From a virus, in IMG/VR virus record IMGVR_UViG_3300032334_002567, positions 310,001 through 374,000 of that record: 64,000 nucleotides of DNA, one strand, 5' to 3'. Made by a program: the position numbers and the translations under genes. The stretch's first letter is position 1. Every line of letters starts with the position of its first letter. Below, piece after piece: positions 13,183-20,439 of this stretch. The notes beneath the pieces were generated by a model. It was not told the DNA's origin and did no database searches. It was given only the letters and a program-made list of their open reading frames with translations.

Positions 13183-13365
13183 ATGATAGCAAAACTTATT
13201 TTAGCTTTTTTGCTGATTATAACCATTCTTGTTGGTTATAGTTCTATTCAAGCTGTTGCAGAACCTACAAAAGTAGAGAAAAAAGTAGAAGACAAATCGA
13301 AATGTTTTTGTAATGGATTAAGTTTGCCCCAAGAGCGTCAGTGTCCAACAATGAACGATTTGTGA
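13183..13365 (+). CDS. Small secreted or membrane-anchored protein (60 aa)
   Basis: N-terminal hydrophobic helix (KLILAFLLIITILVGYSS) with an A-x-A-like site near residue 26, then a Lys/Glu stretch and a short cysteine-containing tail (CFCNG). Probably exported or anchored. No strong ribosome-binding site; possible coupling to the leader peptide just upstream. Confidence 0.5.
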   Translation: MIAKLILAFLLIITILVGYSSIQAVAEPTKVEKKVEDKSKCFCNGLSLPQERQCPTMNDL

Positions 13366-13595
13366 GATTCTTCATGGCATGGAATATCCCAGAAATTAAA
13401 AAATGGGCAAAGAACCATAAAATAGAAGTTAAATTAGACAAAGAGTCTAAAAAATACAGATGGACAATAGATGATAAAGTAAGTGAACTTTTATCTATAG
13501 ATGATTTAGTCCCTCAGGTATTTAACTTTTTAACGGACAACAAGTACGTTCAGCATCAGGAAGAATATAGGAACAAAAAAGACACTAAATTATAA
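13341..13595 (+). CDS. Small protein of unknown function (84 aa)
   Basis: GTG at 13341 overlaps the previous gene by 25 bases; an internal ATG at 13374 (MAWNIPEIKKWA) is an alternative start. Lys-rich, beta-alpha pattern with a WTIDDKVSELLSIDDL segment. No family is recognised. Confidence 0.5.
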   Translation: MSNNERFVRFFMAWNIPEIKKWAKNHKIEVKLDKESKKYRWTIDDKVSELLSIDDLVPQVFNFLTDNKYVQHQEEYRNKKDTKL

Positions 13596-13611
13596 CATAT
13601 ATAAAATTGTT

Positions 13612-14154
13612 ATGTTATTTTTTAGAAGTTTTATTTGTTTTAGGTTAAATGGGAAAATAAATTCAAAAACAGTTAGTGAATTTGAAGAAATACTTTCAAA
13701 TTGTTTAAAAACAAAACAAAATATACTTCCTATAGTAATAAACTCAACAGGAGGTTGTGCTTATTCTTTAGTATCTTTATATGAAAAAATTAAAAAATCA
13801 AAAATAAAAGTAGCAACAATAGTTGAGCACAAAGCATTATCAGCAGCGGCATTTCTTCTGTCTTGTGGCAATCAAGGATACAGATATATGGCCAAAGAAG
13901 CAGTTGTTATGATACATGATGCACATTCAGCGGATTTAAAACCAGACTTAAAAGAAATAGAAAGAATTAATAGCGTATTATACAACATATTAGAAAACAA
14001 CTCTAATAAAAAAAACAACTTTTTTAAGAACATAATGCAAGACAATAAATGTTCAGATCTATATCTAAATGCTGAACAATGTCTCAAATATAAAATTATT
14101 GATTTTATTGGAATTCCTATAATTAAATCAATAATAGAAAAAGAATATTCATAG
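13612..14154 (+). CDS. ClpP/crotonase-fold serine protease-like protein (180 aa)
   Basis: The sequence follows the ClpP pattern: INSTGG near residue 43 (oxyanion strand), KALSAAAFLLSCG with candidate nucleophile Ser77, and VVMIHDAH with candidate His102. The tail (LNAEQCLKYKIIDFIG) corresponds to the usual EA-x-x-x-GLID segment. At 180 residues it is near normal ClpP length. Phage members of this fold often serve as prohead proteases, but no capsid gene is next to it here, so role is inferred. The start is the first ATG, with no clear ribosome-binding site. It converges with the next gene by six bases. Confidence 0.75.
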   Translation: MLFFRSFICFRLNGKINSKTVSEFEEILSNCLKTKQNILPIVINSTGGCAYSLVSLYEKIKKSKIKVATIVEHKALSAAAFLLSCGNQGYRYMAKEAVVMIHDAHSADLKPDLKEIERINSVLYNILENNSNKKNNFFKNIMQDNKCSDLYLNAEQCLKYKIIDFIGIPIIKSIIEKEYS

Positions 14155-14841
14155 TTTTATATGGTTATTCTCTAAGAACATCTTCATTCTATCTAGTTTA
14201 TTCCTCATATGACCTTCGTAATAGTTAAAATGGAATATCTTATCTTCAGAATAGCTGGTTTTTTCGTTAGAATATAATCTAAATCTATCAGTCATGTCCT
14301 TCCAGATAATCTCTGGGTGGGAATAAAAGAACATATTGAACATAGATTGCTCTAACTTAGGCGGATCTAAGTTCTTTTTTAGCTTTTCTTGCATATATTG
14401 GGATAACTTTAGAGCTAAATCTTTACTTAAACTAAAGAATCCAGCATTAATTCCCATATACTTTCTTTTAATTTCTATATCCCACCCCGTAGAACACCAC
14501 TCGTTCAATTTTAAGCGGGTGTAGCTTTCATAGCAGTAAAGATTGCTTTCTTTATTAAAATCCTTTTTAAACCACAACACATCGCTATCTATGTATATGA
14601 ATCGGTCATAGTCTAAATTGAATATAGTTGGGCTGTATTTAAGGTCTCCAATATAATCCCAATCAGGTCTTATTTTTTCTGCTGGGGTTATTTCAGTTTC
14701 GTATTTTTCTTTTTGATCAATAGGAGCTACTATTTTGAAATTTATATCTCCTAAATTAGCTTTTAGTGATTTATGTAGTAGTTTTGAGCATTCGAGTGCT
14801 TCGTGGTCTGGGGTGGATAATGTGTAAAATAAAATTTGCAT
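14149..14841 (-). CDS. GT-A type glycosyltransferase-like protein (230 aa)
   Basis: Pattern of GT8-like enzymes: an N-terminal FYTLSTPDH strand, the metal-binding DxD in YIDSDVLWF (near residue 90), a GINAGFFSLSKD loop and a late HFNYYEGH motif where His is expected to bind metal. No membrane segment. It may modify phage or host surface sugars or DNA. It is divergent from the gene at 14914. Confidence 0.75.
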   Translation of the reverse strand: MQILFYTLSTPDHEALECSKLLHKSLKANLGDINFKIVAPIDQKEKYETEITPAEKIRPDWDYIGDLKYSPTIFNLDYDRFIYIDSDVLWFKKDFNKESNLYCYESYTRLKLNEWCSTGWDIEIKRKYMGINAGFFSLSKDLALKLSQYMQEKLKKNLDPPKLEQSMFNMFFYSHPEIIWKDMTDRFRLYSNEKTSYSEDKIFHFNYYEGHMRNKLDRMKMFLENNHIKL

Positions 14842-14858
14842 AAAAGTATGTACTTGTT

Positions 14859-14886
14859 TTGCAATCTATTATTTTTATGATATACT
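14859..14886 (+). promoter_or_regulatory. sigma70-like promoter
   Basis: TTGCAA (14859-14864), 16-bp spacer, TATACT (14881-14886), 28 bases ahead of the ATG at 14914. Located in the divergent gap between 14841 and 14914. Confidence 0.6.
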
Positions 14887-14887
14887 G

Positions 14888-14911
14888 TTGTTCCTCTTTT
14901 ATAAGGAACAA
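14888..14911 (+). promoter_or_regulatory. Hairpin covering the ribosome-binding site
   Basis: TTGTTCC (14888-14894) pairs with GGAACAA (14905-14911), loop of ten. The 3' arm contains the AAGGA ribosome-binding site of the 14914 gene, so the hairpin could repress translation. Confidence 0.45.
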
Positions 14912-14913
14912 AT

Positions 14914-15102
14914 ATGACTCCCAGAAGAAGTAGAAAACAGGCGTTTCGGGATTATTGCGAAAAGGTGCGTATGTATTTGTCTGAGGAATGCATGGTAAAT
15001 AACGTCGATGCTAAAGTGGATGATGAAGATATAGGGTTTTATTTTCGTGATAAGCACGATGTTCAGACTGCTGCTATGCTTATAAAGGAAGTTTTAGATT
15101 AA
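14914..15102 (+). CDS. Small protein of unknown function (62 aa)
   Basis: ATAAGGAACAAAT precedes the ATG. Basic N terminus (TPRRSRKQAF), then a ferredoxin-like beta-alpha pattern (DEDIGFYFRDKHDVQTAAML). The stop overlaps the next start as TAATG, so the two are translationally coupled. Confidence 0.65.
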   Translation: MTPRRSRKQAFRDYCEKVRMYLSEECMVNNVDAKVDDEDIGFYFRDKHDVQTAAMLIKEVLD

Positions 15103-15974
15103 TGTTGAAATTGGTGAGGCCAGCATATTCTGAGATATGTCTTTTAGTAAAGTCATATAATGAAATAGATTTTGAGGATTGGCTGCGTCACTATACTTCT
15201 TTAAAAGCTGATAAAATAACCATATTTGATAATGAGTCCAGTATAAATGTTCGTAAAATAGTAAAAAAGGTAGATAATAACAGGGTAGCGGTTAGGGAGA
15301 TAAAGGGATTTCCTAATCAGTCTCGTTTATATACAAATTATTGTAAGGAGAGCGATTCTAGGTGGGTTTTCTTTGTAGATGATGATGAGTTCTTGTATTT
15401 GAATAATAAAGCGAATGATATAAACAGCTTGTTGTGTAATTATGAGAAGTATTCTGGGCTTTGTTTTAATTGGTTGTTTATGAGTTATGATAAGCCTATT
15501 GTAGATCGTCCAGTTCCGTCTTGTATAGATTATTGTTTATATTCCAGTGATAGGAAGAATAGTTTAAATAGTCATGTAAAGACCTTTGTGAATCCTAAGA
15601 TGGTGCGTGGTTATGGGGATCCTCATTTGCCAGCTTTTAGGAGTGGCTTTGCAGTAAACTTTGATTATAAGCGGTGTAAACGTCCAGTTTTTGAGAGGTT
15701 TACTGATTCTGTTATATTATTTCATTATTATTTGAAGTCAAAATTAGATTGGGAGGAGAAGCGTAAACGGGGTAGGGCCACAACTTTATCTGTTCGCATC
15801 TCAGCGTACGAGAAAATAGTTAACTTTCGTTTATGTAAGAATTTTGATACTAGGATGATGGAGTATAAGAAGAGATGGGGCCAGTTCACTCCCGATAGTT
15901 TGAATTGGCGAGATTTGTCAATTACGGGTCGTCAGAATATTGATTCGCCTAATCCAATTAGAAAAATGATTTGA
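15102..15974 (+). CDS. Glycosyltransferase family 92/2-like protein (290 aa)
   Basis: It has the layout of GT92 (DUF23)-type enzymes: a YNEIDFEDWLRHYTSL start, ADKITIFDNES and the catalytic-type WVFFVDDDEFLY near residue 90, then an H-bearing ILFHYY segment in the C-terminal third. Coupled to the 14914 gene through TAATG. Cytoplasmic, no membrane segment. Substrate unknown. Confidence 0.75.
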   Translation: MLKLVRPAYSEICLLVKSYNEIDFEDWLRHYTSLKADKITIFDNESSINVRKIVKKVDNNRVAVREIKGFPNQSRLYTNYCKESDSRWVFFVDDDEFLYLNNKANDINSLLCNYEKYSGLCFNWLFMSYDKPIVDRPVPSCIDYCLYSSDRKNSLNSHVKTFVNPKMVRGYGDPHLPAFRSGFAVNFDYKRCKRPVFERFTDSVILFHYYLKSKLDWEEKRKRGRATTLSVRISAYEKIVNFRLCKNFDTRMMEYKKRWGQFTPDSLNWRDLSITGRQNIDSPNPIRKMI

Positions 15975-16022
15975 ATTTAATAAAAGGGCCGATTGTGGAA
16001 TTTAATAAAAGACCCGATAGTG
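15973..16022 (+). repeat. Two tandem 25-bp repeats
   Basis: GAATTTAATAAAAG begins both units (15973-15997 and 15998-16022), with three mismatches over 25 bases. The first unit overlaps the stop codon region of the 15102 gene. Confidence 0.75.
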
Positions 16023-16069
16023 ATATTTTATAGTTAGTTACTTGTTTAGGAAATTATAATACAAGTGGC

Positions 16070-16090
16070 GGCACAATATCTAATTGTGCC
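16070..16090 (+). terminator. Small hairpin before the 16109 gene
   Basis: GGCACAAT (16070-16077) pairs with ATTGTGCC (16083-16090) around ATCTA, followed by TATTTT. It may be a weak terminator for the 15102 gene or an operator; it ends 18 bases before the next ATG. Confidence 0.45.
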
Positions 16091-16108
16091 TATTTTGGAA
16101 TATTGTTT

Positions 16109-17101
16109 ATGAAAAAAATATCGATTCTTTTTTATGGAATTAGTAAACCGATTATAGAGCATGATTATATTGTAAAAGATATATTTATGGACTATAGTGT
16201 TACATGTGACTATATTTTGGCCAACAAAGAAGAAGTAAATAGAAAGTATGATATTTTTGTTTATAATTGTAGGAATCCAAATTGTAAAACTCATTTTGGT
16301 TTTGCTCCATCGTATGAGCAAGTTAAGAATGCGATTCTTAGGTTTGAGCCAAAAGTTGTCATCCAACTATCAGACGAGTGTTGGAGGGAACGCAACGACG
16401 TTCATAACTTGCTAGGTAACTTTTGTGGTCTTTTTTTAAGACAGTATAGGCATCATTGTCATTTAGCTTTATATACAAAAAACACAGTGCAAATTCCACT
16501 AGGATATTTAAACGGGTTTTATGATAGGTCTGTTGAAGTAAAAAAAATTAAAGATAGAAAGTACACATGGTCTTGGGTGGGATATTTGAAATCTGATCGG
16601 CGGGAGATGATTAATATTTTTTGGAAGATGTGGAACAACATTACTATTTGCAATTCAAATGTCCCTGCAAATGAGGTTTTTGATATTTTTTCTAATTCTA
16701 TTTTTGTTCCATGTGGTAGAGGCAATTTTACTTTAGACTGCTTTAGAAATTACGAAGCAACAATTGCTGGGGCCATTCCTGTGGTTGTTGGGTCTCAAGA
16801 AGAAATTAATTGTGCATATAAATATGAAGAAGCTCCGCCATGGATATATGCAAATAATTGGGCTGAGGCGGTTGTTAAATGTCAAAAAATTCAATTTGAC
16901 TTTAACAGGCTACAAGAAATGCAAGAAGCAAACATTGCATGGTGGAATCGCACAATAGACTCGATACGTAATAAAATATCAGATGCTCTTAGGGATGAAA
17001 AAAGTGATTATTCTTCTTTGTTAGTAAAAAATCTTCAAGAAAAAATATTAGAACAAGAATCTATTATTCAAAAGCCAATTTCTATAGTACGATATAGTTA
17101 G
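16109..17101 (+). CDS. Exostosin-like (GT47) glycosyltransferase (330 aa)
   Basis: I use the ATG at 16109; an upstream TTG lies two codons earlier. The C-terminal half carries the exostosin-type donor-binding pattern: IFVPCGRGNFTLDCFRNYEA followed by TIAGAIPVVVG near residue 225, with a W-rich region before it. A VIQLSDECW segment resembles the middle of bacterial exostosin-like proteins. The fourth consecutive gene of the sugar-modification group, suggesting glycosylation of virion or DNA, or alteration of the host surface. Confidence 0.75.
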   Translation: MKKISILFYGISKPIIEHDYIVKDIFMDYSVTCDYILANKEEVNRKYDIFVYNCRNPNCKTHFGFAPSYEQVKNAILRFEPKVVIQLSDECWRERNDVHNLLGNFCGLFLRQYRHHCHLALYTKNTVQIPLGYLNGFYDRSVEVKKIKDRKYTWSWVGYLKSDRREMINIFWKMWNNITICNSNVPANEVFDIFSNSIFVPCGRGNFTLDCFRNYEATIAGAIPVVVGSQEEINCAYKYEEAPPWIYANNWAEAVVKCQKIQFDFNRLQEMQEANIAWWNRTIDSIRNKISDALRDEKSDYSSLLVKNLQEKILEQESIIQKPISIVRYS

Positions 17102-17136
17102 TTAAAAAAGCGTATTATTTTGCTAAATATGTTTAT

Positions 17137-17916
17137 ATGAGATTCTCTAATTTTCTAATTTTATCAGAATACGCCCAAGGCATGTCAGACTTGGCGACAA
17201 GATACTTACAGGGCCAAATAAAGCCTGAAGATTTTGAGGCACTTACCAGAAGCAATTATGTCCAAAGAAATATGGATCTTTGGCGAAGCAATACTCAAGG
17301 CGGTTTTAGCCCAAGATTCCAACAATGGAAAGAGTGGTACAATAACATCAAACAACAATTAATTTCTAGTATGGAAAAAATTGGTTGGATTAATGATGAA
17401 AACCCCGGCTGGTTTCAGTTTAGTTTGCCAAAACAAAATCGGGATAAAATTGACGGCAAAACTTTTAAACTCTATTATTCTGTTGATGTGAAAGATTGTG
17501 CTAATTTTGTTCAAAATCTTCCAAGTTTAGCCAATAACTTAAGTCAAGTTAATACTCAAAACCAACTTTCCTTTAAGATCCCAAGCACTTATTCAACGTT
17601 CATGACCGAAAGAGATTCTCTTGTTGTTCATTTTTATGATAAACAAGCAAATCAAGAAATTAATCAAGCTGTTATTTCTTTCTTTCAAAATGCTGGGGTT
17701 ACTCCACAAGATAGAAGAAAAATTTACCAGACAACTGATCACGGTGTTGATCTTGACGGCAAGTCTGATACTCAATTAGTAGTTCAAAAATTTATGCAAT
17801 TTATAGACCACAACAAACAGTATTTGTTAGACTTACAAAAAAGAGATCCTTCTAAATTTACAAAAGATTTAGACCAATTGTGGCAGCATATATCGCAAAA
17901 AGGATATCATAGGTAA
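17137..17916 (+). CDS. Protein with T4-type capsid-targeting-like tag, possibly HopA1-like (259 aa)
   Basis: The N terminus MRFSNFLILSEYAQG fits the tag shared by several proteins here (Phe, aromatics, then LSE as possible prohead protease site). The central part, LSFKIPSTYSTF and TERDSLVVHFYD, resembles the conserved strand pair of the HopA1 effector family (FK-x-P ... R-x-DS-x-V-x-Y/F). That family includes type III effectors and lyase-like domains. The match is from remembered motifs only, so tentative. The combination suggests a protein packaged in the head and injected. Confidence 0.55.
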   Translation: MRFSNFLILSEYAQGMSDLATRYLQGQIKPEDFEALTRSNYVQRNMDLWRSNTQGGFSPRFQQWKEWYNNIKQQLISSMEKIGWINDENPGWFQFSLPKQNRDKIDGKTFKLYYSVDVKDCANFVQNLPSLANNLSQVNTQNQLSFKIPSTYSTFMTERDSLVVHFYDKQANQEINQAVISFFQNAGVTPQDRRKIYQTTDHGVDLDGKSDTQLVVQKFMQFIDHNKQYLLDLQKRDPSKFTKDLDQLWQHISQKGYHR

Positions 17917-17943
17917 ACTTAATTTACATGAATAACTACCTTT

Positions 17944-18336
17944 CTATTTGGTATTCCCTATTGTTATATGGTATTCGCTTCTTTGAATTCCTCCATAAAA
18001 TCTATCGTCACGATATTGGGGCAGACCTAGTTCCTGCCTTATATAGCCTATTTCACTGCTATAAGCATTTATCCAGAAATACATACCATCTGTTTGTATG
18101 ATGGGTTCATATTGGTATGTTATGATTCTGCCTTCGTGCTTCCTCCAAAACTCCATTTTTGTTGGAGTTTCTTTGTTCTTTCTTACAATTGTTATATGTG
18201 CAAGAGCTTTTTGGGGCTTTGCATAATAGTATCTTGGGATAAGACTTCTATAGTAGTCGCTTATACTTTGGTCTATGTTTGCAACTACTTGTATATTTTC
18301 ATCATATGCAACGATTGCCTTAGCTGTATACAACAT
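17944..18336 (-). CDS. 2H phosphoesterase-like protein (130 aa)
   Basis: Two H-x-T motifs, AHITI (H47, T49) and YHITI (H123, T125), spaced 76 residues apart in a 130-residue protein: the signature of 2H phosphoesterases, which act on cyclic or 2',3' phosphodiesters. Phage members include tRNA-repair-linked enzymes and anti-CBASS nucleases such as Acb1. I cannot tell which applies. It converges with the 17137 gene with 27 bases between. Confidence 0.7.
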   Translation of the reverse strand: MLYTAKAIVAYDENIQVVANIDQSISDYYRSLIPRYYYAKPQKALAHITIVRKNKETPTKMEFWRKHEGRIITYQYEPIIQTDGMYFWINAYSSEIGYIRQELGLPQYRDDRFYGGIQRSEYHITIGNTK

Positions 18337-18363
18337 TTCTATCTTTCAAATACGTATATACAA

Positions 18364-18379
18364 TAGCACAATAGTGCTA
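18364..18379 (+). promoter_or_regulatory. Short palindrome between divergent genes
   Basis: TAGCAC-AATA-GTGCTA (18364-18379), four bases before the AAGGAGG ribosome-binding site of the 18395 gene. It may be an operator or a small RNA hairpin. A TATACAAT upstream at about 18357 may be a -10. Confidence 0.35.
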
Positions 18380-18394
18380 ACAAGGAGGTTTATT

Positions 18395-18934
18395 GTGGGA
18401 GCTACAACAACAGAAGGAACTGGTCCGGGTTCTGTGGACAAAATTCTACCAACTATAAAGAATGGTAAAATCTATTTGTCTAATATTATAAACATAAAAA
18501 GTCTTCTTGAAGGAGTTCTCGTTCTTGAGGAATTTGAACCAAGTTTTTCACAATTGTCGGCACCTGTGGAAAATTATGTGGAAAAAGTTCAAAAAGAACA
18601 AGTGGAAAAGAAAATTCAAATTTCGCAAAGCTTTAAGCACAACATTAATGTCCACCATTCAGTTACTATAAAACCAGAAGCTGTTTTACCTTTGTCTTTA
18701 GATAAGAAGGAATCTTATAAGGTAGTTATATCCAAACAAACTAGATCAAAGAACAAAAATATGTTGAGCCATTCTAATAAAAAGCAAACCAAACAAAGAA
18801 GAAAAGTAATTTTAGAGCCTAGAAATAAAATTCAGAAAAAACAAAGAAAAAAAATAATTAGTTCTGAGGTTTTGTTAATTGGAAATAATCAGAAGGTAAT
18901 TATTTCAAAAAACAGTAGTATTTTTGATAAATAA
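18395..18934 (+). CDS. Lys-rich protein sharing its N terminus with the next gene (179 aa)
   Basis: GTG start after CAAGGAGGTTTATT, one of the strongest ribosome-binding sites here. The first 35 residues (GATTTEGTGPGSVDKILPTI...) are related to those of the 18973 product, then the two diverge: this one continues as a Lys-rich, probably disordered and basic C-terminal half (KKQTKQRRKVILEP). A shared N-terminal anchor with different cargo is likely. Probably a virion component, by the company it keeps. Confidence 0.65.
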   Translation: MGATTTEGTGPGSVDKILPTIKNGKIYLSNIINIKSLLEGVLVLEEFEPSFSQLSAPVENYVEKVQKEQVEKKIQISQSFKHNINVHHSVTIKPEAVLPLSLDKKESYKVVISKQTRSKNKNMLSHSNKKQTKQRRKVILEPRNKIQKKQRKKIISSEVLLIGNNQKVIISKNSSIFDK

Positions 18935-18972
18935 TTATGTAGGAGTTAGTCTTTAACCAAGGAGGTGTACAC

Positions 18973-19521
18973 ATGGCTGCAACTACAACAATGGGAACCG
19001 GTGTTGGTTCTGTGGATAATGTCTATAATAAATTAAAAAATGGTGTTGTTAATTCATCAAATGTTGTTAACAATTCTTTAAAGTCTGTTGACGTTTTACG
19101 TAAGCCACTTTTGGTAACAGCTGATACTTTAACTGTCACGGAAGATTATGCAGGTAGAGTTGTTTGTTTAGATAGGGCTGCTGGCGTTACTGTTACTTTA
19201 CCAGCCGCAACTGGAACTGGAAATGTTTACAAGTTTGTTGTTTCAACAACAGTAACAAGCAACAATGACGTAATCAAAGTTGCCAATGCTGTTGATTCAA
19301 TGGCAGGTCGTGCATTAGCTTGTGCTGATAGCGGCAACACTGTCAATGGTTGGGAAGTTGTATCCGGTGATGATACTATCACACTAAACGGTGGAACTAA
19401 AGGTGGATATGTTGGCGACACAATTGAAATTATTGATATCAAAGCCAATCTCTTTTTAGTTAATGCTTACCTAAATCAGACAGCCTCAGAAGCCACTCCA
19501 TTCAGTGCAACTGTTTCTTGA
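18973..19521 (+). CDS. Likely abundant structural protein (182 aa)
   Basis: CAAGGAGGTGTACAC is a near-ideal ribosome-binding site, and a strong terminator follows, as expected for a highly expressed gene. After the ATTTMGTGVGSVD start (shared with 18395) comes a beta-rich, Thr/Val/Gly-rich domain with TLPAATGTGNVYKFVVST, the pattern of phage decoration and fibre-head proteins that read AG-x-T-x-TLPAATG. Capsid decoration or fibre role is inferred. Confidence 0.65.
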   Translation: MAATTTMGTGVGSVDNVYNKLKNGVVNSSNVVNNSLKSVDVLRKPLLVTADTLTVTEDYAGRVVCLDRAAGVTVTLPAATGTGNVYKFVVSTTVTSNNDVIKVANAVDSMAGRALACADSGNTVNGWEVVSGDDTITLNGGTKGGYVGDTIEIIDIKANLFLVNAYLNQTASEATPFSATVS

Positions 19522-19546
19522 TTTTAAATAATATTTATTAAATGGT

Positions 19547-19584
19547 AGTGAGGGTAGGGTGAAAGCCTTACCCTCACTTTTTTT
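19547..19584 (+). terminator. Strong rho-independent terminator
   Basis: AGTGAGGGTAGGG (19547-19559) pairs with CCTTACCCTCACT (19566-19578), 13 bp with one G-T, loop TGAAAG, then TTTTTT. The most convincing terminator in the window. Confidence 0.95.
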
Positions 19585-19610
19585 GTATTGATACCTCATA
19601 AATAAAGATT

Positions 19611-19970
19611 ATGAGCAATAATTCTTTTAAATCGTGGTTGAAACTATCGGAAGATGGTGGAGGTGCCGGTGGTGGTGGAGGTGCCGGTGGTGGTGGAGGT
19701 GCCGGTGGTGGTGCCGGTGGTGGTGGAACTAGTGGTGGTGGAACTAGTGGTGGTGGAACTAGTGGTGGTGGAACTAGTGGTGGTGGAACTAGTGGTAGTG
19801 GAACTAGTGGTGGTGGAACTAGTGGTGGTGGAACTAGTGGTGGGCAAAATCCTCCCATGGGCAGTGGAACTGGCAAAGATAATATCGCCAAAGTTCCTAC
19901 ACGTTGGGGATGTTGTGGAATTTGGCCATATTGGAAAAAGAAAAGAAGAAAAAAGAAAAAAAGTGGATAA
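19611..19970 (+). CDS. Gly-rich repeat protein with basic tail (119 aa)
   Basis: Begins MSNNSFKSWLKLSEDGG, matching the head-tag pattern (SFKSW...LSE), followed by Gly/Ala repeats and eight GGGTS-type repeats encoded by a 15-bp DNA repeat. The C terminus has WGCCGIWPYW and an extreme Lys/Arg end (KKKRRKKKKSG). The stop overlaps the GTG start of MscL. There is no known relative that I can name. The DNA repeat makes length variation likely. Confidence 0.6.
   Translation: MSNNSFKSWLKLSEDGGGAGGGGGAGGGGGAGGGAGGGGTSGGGTSGGGTSGGGTSGGGTSGSGTSGGGTSGGGTSGGQNPPMGSGTGKDNIAKVPTRWGCCGIWPYWKKKRRKKKKSG
19719..19838 (+). repeat. Eight 15-bp tandem repeats inside the Gly-rich gene
   Basis: GGTGGTGGAACTAGT repeated eight times in frame (one unit has GGTAGTGG), preceded by related GGTGGAGGTGCC units from about 19659. 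The repeat leaves all three forward frames open, which creates a false Val-rich extension of the MscL frame. Confidence 0.95.
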
Positions 19971-20439
19971 TAAAGAGCTACTGCCTTCCATTCCTGATGA
20001 TCAAAAAAAGAAGGTATTCTCGTTAATAGAGGAATTTAAGAATTTTGCTTTTAAGGGCAACGTTGTTGATCTAGCTGTGGGTATGGTTATTGGGAGTTCT
20101 TTTAGTAATATAGTAAACAGTTTAGTCAACAACCTAATTACTCCGATAATAGGTATAGTTTTACCGGGTGATGTTGGACTTAAAGATTGGCAAATAGTTG
20201 TTGGCGAAAAACGAATACCTTTTGGTGCATTCTTTAATGATGTATTTGGATTCTTACTCACTGCGACTATTTTGTTCTTATTCTTGAAGAAGTTTTTAGT
20301 TTGGTTGTTGAAGTCTAGAAGAGAGGTGGACTTGAACAAACCTCCTCTAACTAAAGACCAAGAACTATTGCGTCAAAACAACGAAGTACTTAACCAAATA
20401 AAAGACATTTTATTGAGAAGTCAAAGTACCGGACTATAG
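19963..20439 (+). CDS. mscL: Large-conductance mechanosensitive channel MscL
   Basis: The start is GTG at 19963, overlapping the stop of the previous gene; upstream in-frame codons are only the Val-Glu reading of its DNA repeat. The 158-residue product has the diagnostic N-terminal helix FKNFAFKGNVVDLAVGMVIG, the first pore helix with SSFSNIVNSLVNNLITPIIG, a periplasmic loop, the second helix (FGFLLTATILFLFLKKFLVWLL) and a C-terminal charged helix. Bacterial MscL is a homopentameric emergency valve in the inner membrane. A phage copy could protect the infected cell from osmotic shock or help lysis or ejection. Confidence 0.9.
   Translation: MDNKELLPSIPDDQKKKVFSLIEEFKNFAFKGNVVDLAVGMVIGSSFSNIVNSLVNNLITPIIGIVLPGDVGLKDWQIVVGEKRIPFGAFFNDVFGFLLTATILFLFLKKFLVWLLKSRREVDLNKPPLTKDQELLRQNNEVLNQIKDILLRSQSTGL

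Noticed and set aside
13106-13186. 26-residue Lys-rich frame overlapping the 13183 start
   Set aside because: Its ATG lies within the -10 of the likely promoter, so it would not be on the transcript; the ribosome-binding site at 13142 fits the short leader instead.
19654-19962. Val/Glu-rich N-terminal extension of MscL
   Set aside because: It is only another frame of the 15-bp DNA repeat in the upstream gene, and the real start is the GTG overlapping that gene's stop.
19940-19970. Programmed frameshift joining the Gly-rich protein to MscL
   Set aside because: The A-rich stretch looks slippery, but a -1 shift would not enter the MscL frame; simple overlap and restart explain it.
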